Shown: positions 1 through 8,530, numbered from the stretch's first letter. The stretch is 64,000 nt of DNA from Arthrobacter sp. Y-9 (GCF_029690065.1 NZ_CP121463.1:248001-312000), one strand, 5' to 3'. Numbers and translations: made by a program. The notes: a model not told the origin generated them from the letters alone.

Positions 1-724
1 TGTGGGACACGAAGCGGTCCCAGGAGGGCGTGAGGGTGCTCGGCAGGATTCCGATCTCGGCGAGGCCGATCAGGATGCCGTAGCGCTGGTACTTGTCGGT
101 CCCGGGCACGATCTTGGCGCGGGCCACCGCTTTCTCGAGTTCGCCCACTCTCGTCCCGGCGGGCTGCGCCGCCGCCACGTCGAGCAGAGCGCGCAGGCGC
201 TCCCGGTCCTCCGCCGTCGGCGACGGCAGACCGGCCGTAACGGCCGTTTCGAGATCGGGCAGGTACCGCTGCGGCAGTTCGTTCCAGGCCCAGCCGAGCG
301 CGAGCCGCAGGAGCACTTCGGTGACGTCGACGTCGAATCCGTCGCCGTCGCGAGGGACGAGGCCGCAGTCCGGAAGGGCGTCGCCGTCCCGGGGAGCCGA
401 CGACAGATGCCGCGCCCACGCGAAGGAGATCGCGATCTGACGTGCGGACGGAGCACTCCCGAGTCCGGCGACGAACGCTCCCAGGACGGCGTCCTCCTCG
501 AGGGCAGCCGCGGCGGAGACCGACCGTTCGAAGATCTCGGCGGCCGTGATGTGCTCGGCCTCGCGAATCGGCCAGCCGTGCGTCCCGGCAGTCGTCAGAT
601 CCTCCGGAGCCGTGCTTGCCTCGGCGCCTGCGACCCCGCCTGTGCGGGTGAAACGGTAGCCGTAGAGCCGCATCAGCACGTCGAGTTCGGGACCTGCGGG
701 GATTCGGCGCGGCGCGGCAGTCAT
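1..724 (-). CDS. hypothetical protein, 3' end outside window
   Basis: The reading frame starts at the ATG at 724-722 and is open for 241 codons down to base 1, so its C-terminus is missing. The product begins MTAAPRRIPAGPELDVLMRL and is Ala/Leu-rich with many charged residues. I see no signal peptide, membrane segment or catalytic motif, and I do not recognise the family. It lies 37 bases downstream of the GAP-family gene on the same strand, so co-transcription is likely. Its codon use is strongly GC-rich like its neighbours. An overlapping plus-strand frame is an antisense shadow. Confidence 0.6.
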   Translation of the reverse strand, partial: MTAAPRRIPAGPELDVLMRLYGYRFTRTGGVAGAEASTAPEDLTTAGTHGWPIREAEHITAAEIFERSVSAAAALEEDAVLGAFVAGLGSAPSARQIAISFAWARHLSSAPRDGDALPDCGLVPRDGDGFDVDVTEVLLRLALGWAWNELPQRYLPDLETAVTAGLPSPTAEDRERLRALLDVAAAQPAGTRVGELEKAVARAKIVPGTDKYQRYGILIGLAEIGILPSTLTPSWDRFVSH

Positions 725-761
725 GACATGAGACTAGCGGTCGTGCAGCACCGGCCGGGCC

Positions 762-1487
762 TCACGCCACCCAGCCGAGCGCCTTGGCGGCGTGCACGGC
801 GAGCAGGAACCCGACGATTCCGATGATCCAGAGCGTGGTGGAGCGTGCGCTGCGCGTGAGCCAGGCATCGAGTCGCCTCAAGGGCGCCTCGACGAGCCGC
901 CGCGCGAACAGCCGGCCCGCGGTGAGCACCAGCGCGGGCGCGATAATCACCAGGCAGTAGAGCGCCAGGACCAGGAGCGCCGTCGGCTGGTCCGCCGTCT
1001 GCGTCGTGATGATGCCGGTGGCCGCCAGATACGGCAGCATCGACGCGATCTCGACGACGACGGCGCTCACCGCGAGCCCCATGAGCGCGGCGGCCCCGCT
1101 GTCCGCACCCATGGCCTGGTCGCGCCAGCGCCGCAGCCTCCCGGACTGCGCCCCGCGCTCCGCGGCCCGTGCCCTCGCGGCCTTGGTGTCCAGCGCGAAA
1201 CTGAGGACCAGCAGCGTCACGCCGAGGAGGAGCTGGAGGAATTGCGCCGGGGTGGAGTCGAGCAGACCGGAGGCGTTCTTCAGCAGCAGACCGCCGCCCG
1301 TCATGAGCACGACACCCACGGCGAAGTACGCGACCGCCACCGTCCCCAGGTACAGCGCGATCCGTCCAGGTCGCATCCGTCCTGGCGCCATGAGCAGCCA
1401 CACCGGCACCAGGAGTGTGCCGAAGCTGAGGGAATCCGTGAGGGCGAGCAGGAGCAGTGCCCCCGCTGCTTCGCCGGGAATGATCAT
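762..1487 (-). CDS. GAP-family membrane protein (Sap / sulfolipid-1-addressing-like)
   Basis: A 241-residue integral membrane protein with about six hydrophobic segments. The first is at residues 8-32, followed by a basic loop with RMRPGR. A long Arg-rich cytoplasmic loop (about 105-128) precedes the second half, and the C-terminus is another hydrophobic segment. This topology and length match the GAP/Sap family, whose mycobacterial members help lipid or glycopeptidolipid export. The substrate here cannot be told. It is divergent from the TetR gene at 1587, and a perfect palindrome between them is a likely shared operator, so expression is probably controlled by that TetR. The family call rests on overall pattern, not on a catalytic motif. 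Confidence 0.65.
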   Translation of the reverse strand: MIIPGEAAGALLLLALTDSLSFGTLLVPVWLLMAPGRMRPGRIALYLGTVAVAYFAVGVVLMTGGGLLLKNASGLLDSTPAQFLQLLLGVTLLVLSFALDTKAARARAAERGAQSGRLRRWRDQAMGADSGAAALMGLAVSAVVVEIASMLPYLAATGIITTQTADQPTALLVLALYCLVIIAPALVLTAGRLFARRLVEAPLRRLDAWLTRSARSTTLWIIGIVGFLLAVHAAKALGWVA

Positions 1488-1533
1488 CGGGTCTCCTCTT
1501 TCGCTTCACAGCATCAGGCGCTCTTCGACACTC

Positions 1534-1553
1534 GTTGGTACAGTCGTACCAAC
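1534..1553. promoter_or_regulatory. probable TetR operator
   Basis: A perfect inverted repeat with arms GTTGGTAC (1534-1541) and GTACCAAC (1546-1553) and a 4-base spacer. It lies midway in the 99-base gap between the divergent GAP-family gene and the TetR gene. Size and position fit a TetR-type operator controlling both promoters. Binding is inferred. Confidence 0.6.
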
Positions 1554-1586
1554 TTGAGGCTGGCACGAGCGTACTAGAATGACGGG

Positions 1587-2183
1587 GTGGGATACACGCC
1601 GCGCGAGGAGCGCAAAGCACGACTGGCCGAGGCGGTCTGGGAGATCGTCCTGGACCAAGGCATCAGCGCCGTGTCGGTCCGAACGGTCGCGGCCCGGGCC
1701 GGGGTGGCCGTCGGTTCCTTGCGGCACTTGTTCCCGACGCAGTCCGAGCTGCTGGAGTTCTCCGCCGAACTCATGGTGGAGCGCGCCACGGAGCGGGTTT
1801 CGGCCTTGGTCCCGGGCACGGACCTAGTGGAGTACGTCCTCGCCGTGATCAGCGAACTCCTGCCGCTCACCCCGGACACCCGCCGCGAATTCGAACTCAA
1901 CATGGCCCTGATCGCGGAGACCCCGGGTCACCCCGGACTCGCCCGCGCCCGCGACGACGCCCATGCCCGCCTCCTGGACCTGTTCATCCGGCTGGCCGGG
2001 TTCCTGCGGGACGAGGACCCGTCCGGGGAGGGCTCGCGCCATGACGGACGGCGCCTGCTCGCCCTTTGTGACGGCCTGGGACTCCATCTGCTGCATCAGC
2101 CGGCCGACGCGGACACCGGGTGGGCCGTCGTCCTGATCCGTGAGGAGCTCGACCGGATCCGGGGCGCCGATCGGGTCCGCTGA
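1587..2183 (+). CDS. TetR/AcrR family transcriptional regulator
   Basis: A 198-residue regulator starting at GTG. The N-terminal 60 residues form a typical TetR helix-turn-helix: a first helix with [15 protein letters not shown], then [20 protein letters not shown], in which the recognition helix and the phosphate-contact Arg-His are clear. Residues 60-198 are a helical ligand/dimer domain with no recognisable ligand signature. It is divergent from the GAP-family membrane protein at 1487 and a palindromic operator lies between them, so the usual arrangement of a repressor controlling an adjacent exporter-like gene is likely. The downstream LLM monooxygenase starts 109 bases later and may or may not be in the regulon. 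Confidence 0.88.
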   Translation: MGYTPREERKARLAEAVWEIVLDQGISAVSVRTVAARAGVAVGSLRHLFPTQSELLEFSAELMVERATERVSALVPGTDLVEYVLAVISELLPLTPDTRREFELNMALIAETPGHPGLARARDDAHARLLDLFIRLAGFLRDEDPSGEGSRHDGRRLLALCDGLGLHLLHQPADADTGWAVVLIREELDRIRGADRVR

Positions 2184-2292
2184 ACCGTCCTGTGCGGCAC
2201 GCGGCGGACCTCACAGGAATGCCCGGCCGCGCGTCGTCGTTGTCGCCCATGGGGCCGGTGATCCCGGCCCGCACCGTCGACGAAAGGCAGTC

Positions 2293-3279
2293 ATGACCCT
2301 CAAGCTCTCCATCCTGGACCTCGCCACGATCGGCCCCGGCCAGAGTGTGAAGGAGAGCCTGGATGGCAGTGTGGCCCTGGCGCAGCTCGCGGAGGACGCC
2401 GGCTACAGCCGCGTCTGGTACGCCGAGCATCACAACATGGCCAGCATCGCGTCGTCGGCCACAAGCGTGCTGATCGCGCATGTCGCCGCCCACACGAAGA
2501 CCATCCGCCTCGGCGCCGGTGGCATCATGCTGCCGAACCACTCGCCGCTGACCATCGCGGAGCAGTTCGGCACCCTCGAATCACTGCATCCCGGACGCAT
2601 CGACCTCGGCCTGGGCCGCGCCCCCGGCAGCGACCAGAACACCATGCGGGCCCTCCGCCGCGACCCGATGGCCGCCGACACCTTCCCGCAGGACGTTCAG
2701 GAACTCCAGGCCTTCCTGGGTGACAGCACCCTGATCCCGGGCGTCGAGGCCACTCCGGGCAAGGGCACGCACGTGCCGCTGTACATCCTCGGATCCTCGC
2801 TGTTCGGCGCCAAGCTCGCTGCCGCGCTCGGTCTCCCGTACGCGTTCGCGTCCCATTTCGCCCCCGCCGCTTTGCAGGACGCGGTCCGCATCTACCGCGA
2901 GCAGTTCAAGCCCTCCGCGCAGCTGGCCGAGCCCTATGTGATCGCCGGCGTCAACGTCGTGGCCGCGGACTCCACGGCGCAGGCTCAGGATCTCCTCCGC
3001 GACGCGCTCCGCCAGCGCGTGCAGACCTTCTTCGGCCGCGGTCACACGTTCACGGACGAAGAGGCCGATCTGGTGCTCGATGCCCCGCAGGGCCAGCACC
3101 TGCGGGAGATGGTGAAGTACTCCGCCGTGGGCGAGCCCGCAGCTGTTCTGGAGTACCTCGAGGGCTTCGCGAAGCACGCCGACGCCGACGAGCTGATCGT
3201 CGCCCACCAGGCCCCGGGCACCGAGGCCAAGCTGCGCTCCGCCGAACTGCTGGGCCAGATCGCGCTCGGCCAGGGCTGA
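2293..3279 (+). CDS. LLM class flavin-dependent oxidoreductase
   Basis: A 328-residue luciferase-like monooxygenase, a single-domain TIM barrel using FMN or F420. The start is the ATG at 2293 preceded by GAAAGG; a longer open frame upstream is ignored because family homology begins at [10 protein letters not shown]. Visible family features are [15 protein letters not shown] near residue 39, the strand [15 protein letters not shown] (about 75), [15 protein letters not shown] (about 103), and a C-terminal helical region. These are characteristic of the MsnO8/YhbW-like subgroup. The substrate is unknown. The acylphosphatase gene follows on the same strand after 69 bases. Confidence 0.88.
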   Translation: MTLKLSILDLATIGPGQSVKESLDGSVALAQLAEDAGYSRVWYAEHHNMASIASSATSVLIAHVAAHTKTIRLGAGGIMLPNHSPLTIAEQFGTLESLHPGRIDLGLGRAPGSDQNTMRALRRDPMAADTFPQDVQELQAFLGDSTLIPGVEATPGKGTHVPLYILGSSLFGAKLAAALGLPYAFASHFAPAALQDAVRIYREQFKPSAQLAEPYVIAGVNVVAADSTAQAQDLLRDALRQRVQTFFGRGHTFTDEEADLVLDAPQGQHLREMVKYSAVGEPAAVLEYLEGFAKHADADELIVAHQAPGTEAKLRSAELLGQIALGQG

Positions 3280-3348
3280 GCAGGGCTCAACCGCATCGAC
3301 GTGGGGCCGCGTCTCGCCAACGGCCGCGCCGCGGGTCATCATGAGGAC

Positions 3349-3624
3349 ATGGAGCGGATTCGACTGTTGATCACGGGGCGGGTCCAGGCCGTGGGCTACC
3401 GCTTCGCCATGTGCCAGGCGGCCGAGGAGATCGGCGTGAGCGGCTGGGTGCGGAACCGTGCCGATGGCTCCGTCGAGGCCGAAGCCGAGGGCGATCAGAA
3501 GCGCCTCGCCGACCTCGTGGCGTGGGCGCACCACGGGCCTCGCTGGGCCCGGGTCGATGCGGTCCGGTCCGAGCCGGTGCCGCCGACCGGGGGAACCGGC
3601 TTCGACGTCCTGCCGGACGCGTGA
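3349..3624 (+). CDS. acyP: acylphosphatase
   Basis: A 91-residue protein of typical acylphosphatase length (EC 3.6.1.7), which hydrolyses carboxyl-phosphate bonds. The phosphate-binding loop GRVQAVGYR is at residues 9-17 with its catalytic Arg, and the second signature GWVRNRADGSVEAEAEG around 32-48 supplies the catalytic Asn. The ATG at 3349 was chosen because it places the alpha/beta ferredoxin-like fold in register; an in-frame start at 3301 would add a non-family extension. It is on the same strand as the LLM gene and convergent with the LysR gene that ends at 3652. Confidence 0.9.
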   Translation: MERIRLLITGRVQAVGYRFAMCQAAEEIGVSGWVRNRADGSVEAEAEGDQKRLADLVAWAHHGPRWARVDAVRSEPVPPTGGTGFDVLPDA

Positions 3625-3651
3625 GGTGCGGCGGGGGACCGCCGTCGTCGG

Positions 3652-4530
3652 TCAGGGCGTGCGCAGTTCCGCGACGAGTTCCGTGAACGCGCGCGCCGCC
3701 GGACTCGGGTGCAGCCGGTCCCAGATGAGGATCTCGTGCCGCACGGTCTCCTCGACGAGCGGCACCACGACGACGCCGGGCATCGCCGCCGCGTACCGGC
3801 TCGGCAGGAGCGCCACGGCGAGGCCGCTGACGATCAGTTCGCGGGTCAGGTCCATGGAGCCCAGCTCGTAGGCCACTTGGCGTTCGACGCCGGCCCGCGC
3901 GAACGCCGCGTCGCTCTGTTTGCGCCCCGCGGAGGTACGCGGGAAGTCGGCGAACGGCTCCTCCGCGAGTTCGGCGAGGGAGAGCCTGTCCCGTGTGGCG
4001 AGGGGGTGCTCCGGAGCGAGGGTCGCCGCCAGGGTGTCCCGTGTCAGGACACGCTGCGCCACGCCCTCCACGCGCGTGCCGTCAAGGAGTCCCAGGAAGC
4101 CGATGTCCAGGGTCCCGGCCCGGACCTCCTCGATCATCTCCTCGCTGTTCGCGACCCGTGCCGCGAGCACGAGTTCCGGAAAACGCGTCCGGCATTCCCG
4201 CAGCACGGCGGGGAGGTCCACGGCCGTGACGGTCGGGATCACGCCGATCCGGAGGGTGCCGCGGACCACGCCCTGGGCCGCCGCCGCCTCGTTCCGGGCC
4301 CGGTCCGCGGCATCGAGTGCGGCACGGGCATGGGGGAGGAACGCCTCGCCGGCCTCCGTGAGCCGGACCTGGCGGCTGGAGCGCACGAACAACTGTACGC
4401 CGAGTTCGCGTTCCAACGCCGCCACCTGGTGACTCAGGGCCGATTGCACCACGAAGTTCCGGGCCGCGGCGCGGGTGAAGCTCCCGGTCTCCGCAATGCC
4501 GACGACGTACCGCATCTGCTGCAAGTCCAT
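3652..4530 (-). CDS. LysR family transcriptional regulator
   Basis: A 292-residue LTTR. The N-terminal winged helix-turn-helix reads MDLQQMRYVVGIAETGSFTR, then AAARNFVVQSALSHQVAALE. The linker helix follows to about residue 90, and the periplasmic-binding-protein-like effector domain runs to the end, with GTLRIGVIPTV opening it and GLAVALLP in the second lobe. It is divergently transcribed from the EamA transporter at 4606, the classic LTTR layout, with an inverted repeat between them. It most likely activates or represses that transporter and itself. The effector is not predictable. Confidence 0.9.
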   Translation of the reverse strand: MDLQQMRYVVGIAETGSFTRAAARNFVVQSALSHQVAALERELGVQLFVRSSRQVRLTEAGEAFLPHARAALDAADRARNEAAAAQGVVRGTLRIGVIPTVTAVDLPAVLRECRTRFPELVLAARVANSEEMIEEVRAGTLDIGFLGLLDGTRVEGVAQRVLTRDTLAATLAPEHPLATRDRLSLAELAEEPFADFPRTSAGRKQSDAAFARAGVERQVAYELGSMDLTRELIVSGLAVALLPSRYAAAMPGVVVVPLVEETVRHEILIWDRLHPSPAARAFTELVAELRTP

Positions 4531-4542
4531 GCATCAAGAATA

Positions 4543-4559
4543 TTCATGGTCGGCATGAA
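4543..4559. promoter_or_regulatory. probable LysR operator
   Basis: An inverted repeat TTCATG (4543-4548), 5-base spacer, CATGAA (4554-4559), in the 75-base gap between the divergent LysR and EamA genes. The dyad fits the T-N11-A type of site used by LysR regulators. Function is inferred from position and symmetry. Confidence 0.5.
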
Positions 4560-4605
4560 ATCCATGTGTTGGACTCATCAATGGGTTCGGGGCGAGGGTG
4601 GAGGC

Positions 4606-5580
4606 ATGACCACTTCACCAGCTCTGGAAACGCCCGTCGGACCCGGTGCGCCGAACGCCGGCGTGCCCCGCTCGACCGGCACCCCCGCCTCCGGCCCGGC
4701 TTCGCGGCGTCGTGCGCTGCCCCTGGCACTCGTGACCGTGCTCGCGGCGCTGGCGCCTCTGTCCTGGGGCACCACCTACCTGGTGACCACCGACTTCCTG
4801 CCCGCCGGTCACCCGCTGTTCGCGGGGCTGGCCCGCGCGCTGCCCGCCGGGCTGGTGGCGCTCGCCCTCGGCCGCGCGCTGCCGCATGGCGTGTGGTGGT
4901 TCCGGGCGGCCGTCCTGGGGCTGCTGAACATCGGCTTCTTCTTCCCGCTCCTGTTCATCTCCGCCGCGCATCTGCCGGGTGGGGTGGCCGCGACGCTCGG
5001 TGCCGCGCAGCCCCTGCTCGTGGCCTTCCTCGCGGTCGCGGTGCTCCAGGAGAAGCTGGTCTTCTGGCGGCTCGCGTGGGCCGTGGTGGGTGCGGTCGGC
5101 GTGGGCTTCGTGGTCCTGGGGCGGTCCGCCGGGCTCGACGCCGTGGGAGTCCTCGCGGGTCTCGCGGGCACCGCTTCGATGGGCCTGGGCGTGGTGCTGA
5201 CCAAGAAGTGGGGGCGTCCGGCAGGCGTCCGACCGCTCGCGATGACCGGCTGGCAGCTGACCGCCGGCGGACTCTTCCTCCTCCCGCTCACGCTGCTGGT
5301 GGAGGGCCTGCCCGCCGACGTCGGCCCCCGCGCCCTGGGCGGCTACCTCTGGCTGGGGCTCGTCGGCGGACTGCTGGCCTACGCGCTGTGGTTCTGGGCC
5401 ATCGGGAAACTGCCGGTCACGCGGGCCTCGCTCCTCGGCTTCCTCTCGCCCCTCATGGCGGCCGGGCTGGGGGTCCTGGTCAAGGGTGAGACGTTCGGGC
5501 CGCTGCAGGTGGTCGGGCTGATCCTGGCCTTTGGGGCGATGCTGCTCGGACAGCTGGGAGGGTGGCGTCTCCGTCGCTGA
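4606..5580 (+). CDS. EamA/DMT family transporter
   Basis: A 324-residue drug/metabolite-superfamily permease with two EamA repeats of five hydrophobic helices each. A Pro/Ser-rich N-terminal tail of about 37 residues comes first. APLSWGTTYLVTTDFLPAGH opens the first repeat, and a second set begins at about residue 180. The start at 4606 follows GTGGAGG; longer in-frame starts run through the divergent LysR gene and are rejected. Family members export amino acids or other small metabolites; the substrate is unknown. The divergent LysR gene is the probable regulator. The C-terminus is short and basic (GWRLRR), as usual for inner-membrane permeases. Confidence 0.88.
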   Translation: MTTSPALETPVGPGAPNAGVPRSTGTPASGPASRRRALPLALVTVLAALAPLSWGTTYLVTTDFLPAGHPLFAGLARALPAGLVALALGRALPHGVWWFRAAVLGLLNIGFFFPLLFISAAHLPGGVAATLGAAQPLLVAFLAVAVLQEKLVFWRLAWAVVGAVGVGFVVLGRSAGLDAVGVLAGLAGTASMGLGVVLTKKWGRPAGVRPLAMTGWQLTAGGLFLLPLTLLVEGLPADVGPRALGGYLWLGLVGGLLAYALWFWAIGKLPVTRASLLGFLSPLMAAGLGVLVKGETFGPLQVVGLILAFGAMLLGQLGGWRLRR

Positions 5581-5615
5581 GACGTTCCAGGCTGCCCTGG
5601 CTTTCCAGGGCCGTC

Positions 5616-5653
5616 CGGTCATTCCCCGGCGCTGAAGACGTGGGGAATGACCG
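5616..5653. terminator. hairpin between convergent genes
   Basis: Perfect 12-base inverted arms at 5616-5627 and 5642-5653 around a 14-base loop, in the 123-base gap between the convergent EamA and AEC genes. There is no clear T-run on either side, so intrinsic termination is only likely; bidirectional use is inferred from position. Confidence 0.5.
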
Positions 5654-5703
5654 TACGGCCGGGGAAAGCCGAGGCGGGGGTCAGGCCCCAGCGTCCCGTG
5701 ACC

Positions 5704-6639
5704 TCAGTGCAGGAATGCGGCGATCACGAGCATGGCCGGGACGGCGATGATCGTGGTGATCAGCACCGTGTCCTTGGCTACCGTCACGCCTTGCTGGTAG
5801 CGGTTCGCCGCGACGAACACGTTCTGCGCGGTGGGCAGTGCCCCGGCGATCGTGGCTGCGAACAGGGCGTGGCCGTCGAGGCCCAGGATGAAGTGCGCCG
5901 CCAGGAACGCGAGCACCGGGTGGAGCAGCAGCTTGAAGGACGACGCCACCAGGATGTCCGTGCGGCGCCCGCTTGCGGCTGACAGCGGCCGGTTCCCGTT
6001 CAGGGACATGCCGAACGACATGAGCATCGCGGGGACAGCCGCGCCGCCGATGAAGTGGATCGGCTGCAGCACCAGATCCGGGAGCCGGAGGTGCAGTGCG
6101 GAGAGCGCCAGGGCGAGGGCCGACGCCACGATCACCGGGTTCCTGAGGATGATCAGGAAGAACTTGAGCACGGGGTTCTGCCGCGTGCTGCGCCCGCCGA
6201 GCGTCGCATCCAGGAGCATCAGGTTCAGCGGGTTGTAGAAGGCCAGCTGGAAGATCAGCAGGGGAGCGACGTACGAGGCGTCGCCGAGCACGTAGACCGC
6301 GATCGGGATGCCGAGGTTGGCGCTGTTCGCCTGGCTGGCGCTCATCGCGCCGATGATGCTCTCCGGGCTGTCGCGCTTCAGGAGAAGCTTGCTGACCAGG
6401 AGGTACGCGATCCCGACGGCGGTGCCGCTGATGGCCGCCACCGCGAGCTGGGGTCCGAGCACGTCCTCGAGGCGCGCCTTGGACAGGGTCTCGAACAGCA
6501 GTGCGGGGCTGGCGACGAAAAAGGCGAGCCGACTGAGGGTCTGGCCGGCGTTCGGACCGAGGATCCCGCGTCGGCCGACGAACCAGCCCACCCCGATGAT
6601 GGCCCAGACCACGAAGAAACCGGCGAGAACTCCCAACAC
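5704..6639 (-). CDS. AEC (auxin efflux carrier) family transporter
   Basis: A 311-residue membrane protein with about ten hydrophobic segments in two halves. It shows typical AEC features: an N-terminal GWFVGRRGILGP loop, PALLFETL near residue 46, ANSANLGIPIAVYVLGD in the unwound helix of the first half, and GALPTAQNVFVAANRYQ in the second half. Bacterial AEC proteins carry malate, malonate or other organic anions; the substrate here is unknown. A 17-base palindrome lies just upstream of the start. This gene is the left boundary of the island-like segment: everything upstream of it in its own direction is lower in GC and full of remnants. Confidence 0.9.
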   Translation of the reverse strand: MLGVLAGFFVVWAIIGVGWFVGRRGILGPNAGQTLSRLAFFVASPALLFETLSKARLEDVLGPQLAVAAISGTAVGIAYLLVSKLLLKRDSPESIIGAMSASQANSANLGIPIAVYVLGDASYVAPLLIFQLAFYNPLNLMLLDATLGGRSTRQNPVLKFFLIILRNPVIVASALALALSALHLRLPDLVLQPIHFIGGAAVPAMLMSFGMSLNGNRPLSAASGRRTDILVASSFKLLLHPVLAFLAAHFILGLDGHALFAATIAGALPTAQNVFVAANRYQQGVTVAKDTVLITTIIAVPAMLVIAAFLH

Positions 6640-6657
6640 GCTCCCAGCGTAGCCCGA

Positions 6658-6674
6658 AGTCCAAACTGTGGACT
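6658..6674. promoter_or_regulatory. palindromic operator-like site upstream of the AEC gene
   Basis: AGTCCA (6658-6663) and TGGACT (6669-6674) form a perfect dyad with a 5-base centre. It lies 19-35 bases upstream of the AEC start codon. Position and symmetry suggest a repressor site (GntR- or IclR-like spacing), but no adjacent regulator gene is present. Confidence 0.4.
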
Positions 6675-6686
6675 ATTTTGTCTCAT

Positions 6687-6869
6687 TTATTGGGCGGCTG
6701 TGGTTCCGTTGAGTTCTAGCTGGCGTGGATGGAGATTGCCGCGGATCCGGCCCGCACGGCTGCTCCGGAGCCTCCAGGGCTGTCGCGTAGTCGTCGCCTT
6801 CGCCTCGACGTACTGGATGATCTTGGGGACCTCTTGGTCTCTACCTGTGAGCCATACCTGCAGGGACAT
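6687..6869 (-). CDS. small ORF after the broken umuC, doubtful
   Basis: A 60-codon frame whose ATG overlaps the TGA that ends the umuC remnant (TGATG). The product starts MSLQVWLTGRDQEVPK and is basic at its end. I recognise no domain. The overlap could mean coupled translation in the ancestral SOS operon, but because umuC itself is disrupted and truncated here, this may equally be a by-product of the rearrangement. Confidence 0.25.
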   Translation of the reverse strand: MSLQVWLTGRDQEVPKIIQYVEAKATTTRQPWRLRSSRAGRIRGNLHPRQLELNGTTAAQ

Positions 6870-7971
6870 CAGTCTTTCTTCTCAGCTGGCTCGCGCGCCG
6901 GGCGCAGGTCGGTGAGCATCACGCCGGCGCGAACGAACTTCGCCCCGGGCTGGATCCTGGACAGGAGCCGGTGCGCGGCCCGGGTAAGCTCCACCGGGTC
7001 CGACCTCGGAGCCGGCAGTGGCACAGTGACTGGGGGCACTGCACCGGAGCGGATGCGAGCGGCGACGTCCCGGCCCAGGCTGTGAGGACCTTCGCGAGCT
7101 GCTCATGCTTGACCAGGCGCGCTGCGGCCTGGGAGGCGTAGACGGAGAGGACCTGGCGCATGTCCTTGGTCGTGGTCAGAGGATCCGAGACGGACCTGGA
7201 GAAGATCAGCTGGTCTTTGCCCTTGCGTTCCTCCTCGAGCTGCACGGCCTGCACGCCCTGGAGATCCAGCACGGTCCGCATCCGCACCACCGAGAACCGT
7301 TCCTGAACCCGGACCGGGTTCGCGGCGGCTAGCTCGCCGGCGGTGTAGATCCCGAGCGCGTTCATGCGCTTCTCCAACCGCCCGGCAACGCCTCAGAGCT
7401 CTGAGACGGGGAGGCGTTCGAGCAGCTGCTCACGCCACAGCGGGGGAGTGCCCTCCCACACGCACACCCCGCCGAACACCTCAGCCTTCTTCGCCCACTT
7501 GTTCGCCAGCTTCGCCAGGGTCACGGTGGGTGCGATCCCCACACAGACCGGCACCCCGACCAGACGGCGGATCTCGTCCTTCACCCGGTGCCCGAATGCG
7601 ACCAGATCCTGCTCCGCGGACCGCGCCCCCAGCAGCAGGAACGCCTCATCAATGCTGTATTGGCTCGTGGGAGCGTGCCGGTTCAGCACCTCCATGACCC
7701 TGGCGCTCATCGACCCATACAACTCGTAATTGCTGGACACGGCCGCGAGATCGAGCTTCTTGGCGACTGGGCGCAGCTGGAACCATGGCGTGCCCAGCTC
7801 CACCCCCAGTTTCTTCGCCTCGGAGCTGAGCGCGACGGCGCATCCGTCGTTGTTGGACAGCACCGCCAGCGGCACGCCCTCCACACTGGGCGTCAATACC
7901 CGTTCGAAGGAGGCGTAGGCGGAGTTGACGTCGACGTGGCAGTAGAGGCGCGGGTGGGGGTCAACCGGCAT
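6869..7971 (-). pseudogene. umuC: broken umuC-type Y-family DNA polymerase
   Basis: The N-terminal 192 codons encode a clear Y-family polymerase palm/finger region: [15 protein letters not shown] with the first catalytic Asp, [13 protein letters not shown], and [10 protein letters not shown] with the Asp-Glu catalytic pair. At 7395-7393 a TGA interrupts the frame exactly where a Trp codon is expected (SEL-stop-GVAGRLEKRMNALG). The frame then stays open through the little-finger region (QVLSVYASQAAARLVKHEQ) until a one-base frameshift near 7035-7045. After it, the protein sense continues in another frame (SDPVELTRAAHRLL, KFVRAGVMLTDLRPA) and stops at 6869. The usual end of the protein is absent. 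Together with the broken umuD upstream this was an SOS mutagenesis operon. Error-prone synthesis from it should be lost. Confidence 0.85.
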
Positions 7972-8023
7972 GGCGGAGGACCCTCTGATGCCCGAGCTGG
8001 TGCAGGCAGACCGTGGCTACACC

Positions 8024-8450
8024 TCAGATCAGAAAGTCTGACTCCACACTGACCGGAAACGAGGGATAGGAGGGGTTGTCTGCCTGCAGCATGACGCTGT
8101 GGCCGGTGATCGCCAGGCGCTTCAGGGTGAGCTCGCCGTCCAGGACGGCCACCACGACGTCGCCATGCCGAGGCGTCACTGAACGGTCCACGATCACCAC
8201 GTCCCCGTCCGAGATGCCGGCTCCCTCCATGGATTCCCCGGCCACTCGCAGGAAGAACGTCGCCGCCCGGTCCTTCACGAGCACCTGGTCAAGGCTGACC
8301 TCGCCGTCGAAGTAATCCTGCGCCGGCGGGTTTCCCGTCCCCGGCGCAGGATTACTTCGACGGCGACGGGAAGCCGGCCGGCACCGAAACGGGGGCCATG
8401 GGCAAAAGGCCGGCTATCGTCGCAACGCGCCCCAGGACAGTCACGCTCAT
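8024..8450 (-). pseudogene. umuD: broken umuD-type S24 peptidase / LexA-like mutagenesis protein
   Basis: Codons from the ATG at 8450 encode MSVTVLGRVATIAGLLPMAP, which leads to an Ala-Gly FPSP cleavage-site region. The frame then hits a stop inside a 26-base perfect inverted repeat. Past it, the correct sense resumes in another frame (AQDYFDGEVSLDQVLVKDRA) and carries the catalytic Ser in GESMEG and the Lys in LTLKRL to the natural end FLI-stop. Comparing the two halves implies a snap-back insertion of about 37 bases, which adds a stop and a frameshift. A SOS-box-like site lies 65 bases upstream, and umuC follows after 52 bases. The intact C-terminal part could be made from an internal GTG, but the N-terminal self-cleavage region is separated. 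Confidence 0.85.
8301..8366. repeat. 26-base perfect inverted repeat inside umuD
   Basis: Arms at 8301-8326 and 8341-8366 are exact reverse complements with a 14-base loop. The right arm is a backwards copy of the umuD codons around AQDYFDGE. This is the signature of a template-switch or snap-back replication error, and it is the lesion that disrupts umuD. Confidence 0.9.
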
Positions 8451-8514
8451 GGTCCACACTCCGATTGTCAGTAGTACACCGGTTCTAGCAACTCGCCCAA
8501 CTGCCCCTACCGAA

Positions 8515-8528
8515 CGAACATATTTTCG
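8515..8528 (-). promoter_or_regulatory. SOS (LexA) box upstream of umuD
   Basis: CGAAC-ATAT-TTTCG matches the actinobacterial LexA consensus CGAAC-N4-GTTCG with one mismatch. It lies 65 bases upstream of the umuD start, as expected for the SOS operon that once stood here. Confidence 0.6.
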
Positions 8529-8530
8529 AT

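Noticed and set aside
2-826. Long plus-strand open frame at the left edge
   Set aside because: Arg/Gly/Pro-rich shadow of the minus-strand hypothetical and GAP-family genes; no ribosome site or domain.
6640-6720. Search for a tRNA gene as island attachment site
   Set aside because: No cloverleaf, T-loop or CCA-type end found here or at about 47.7-47.8 kb.
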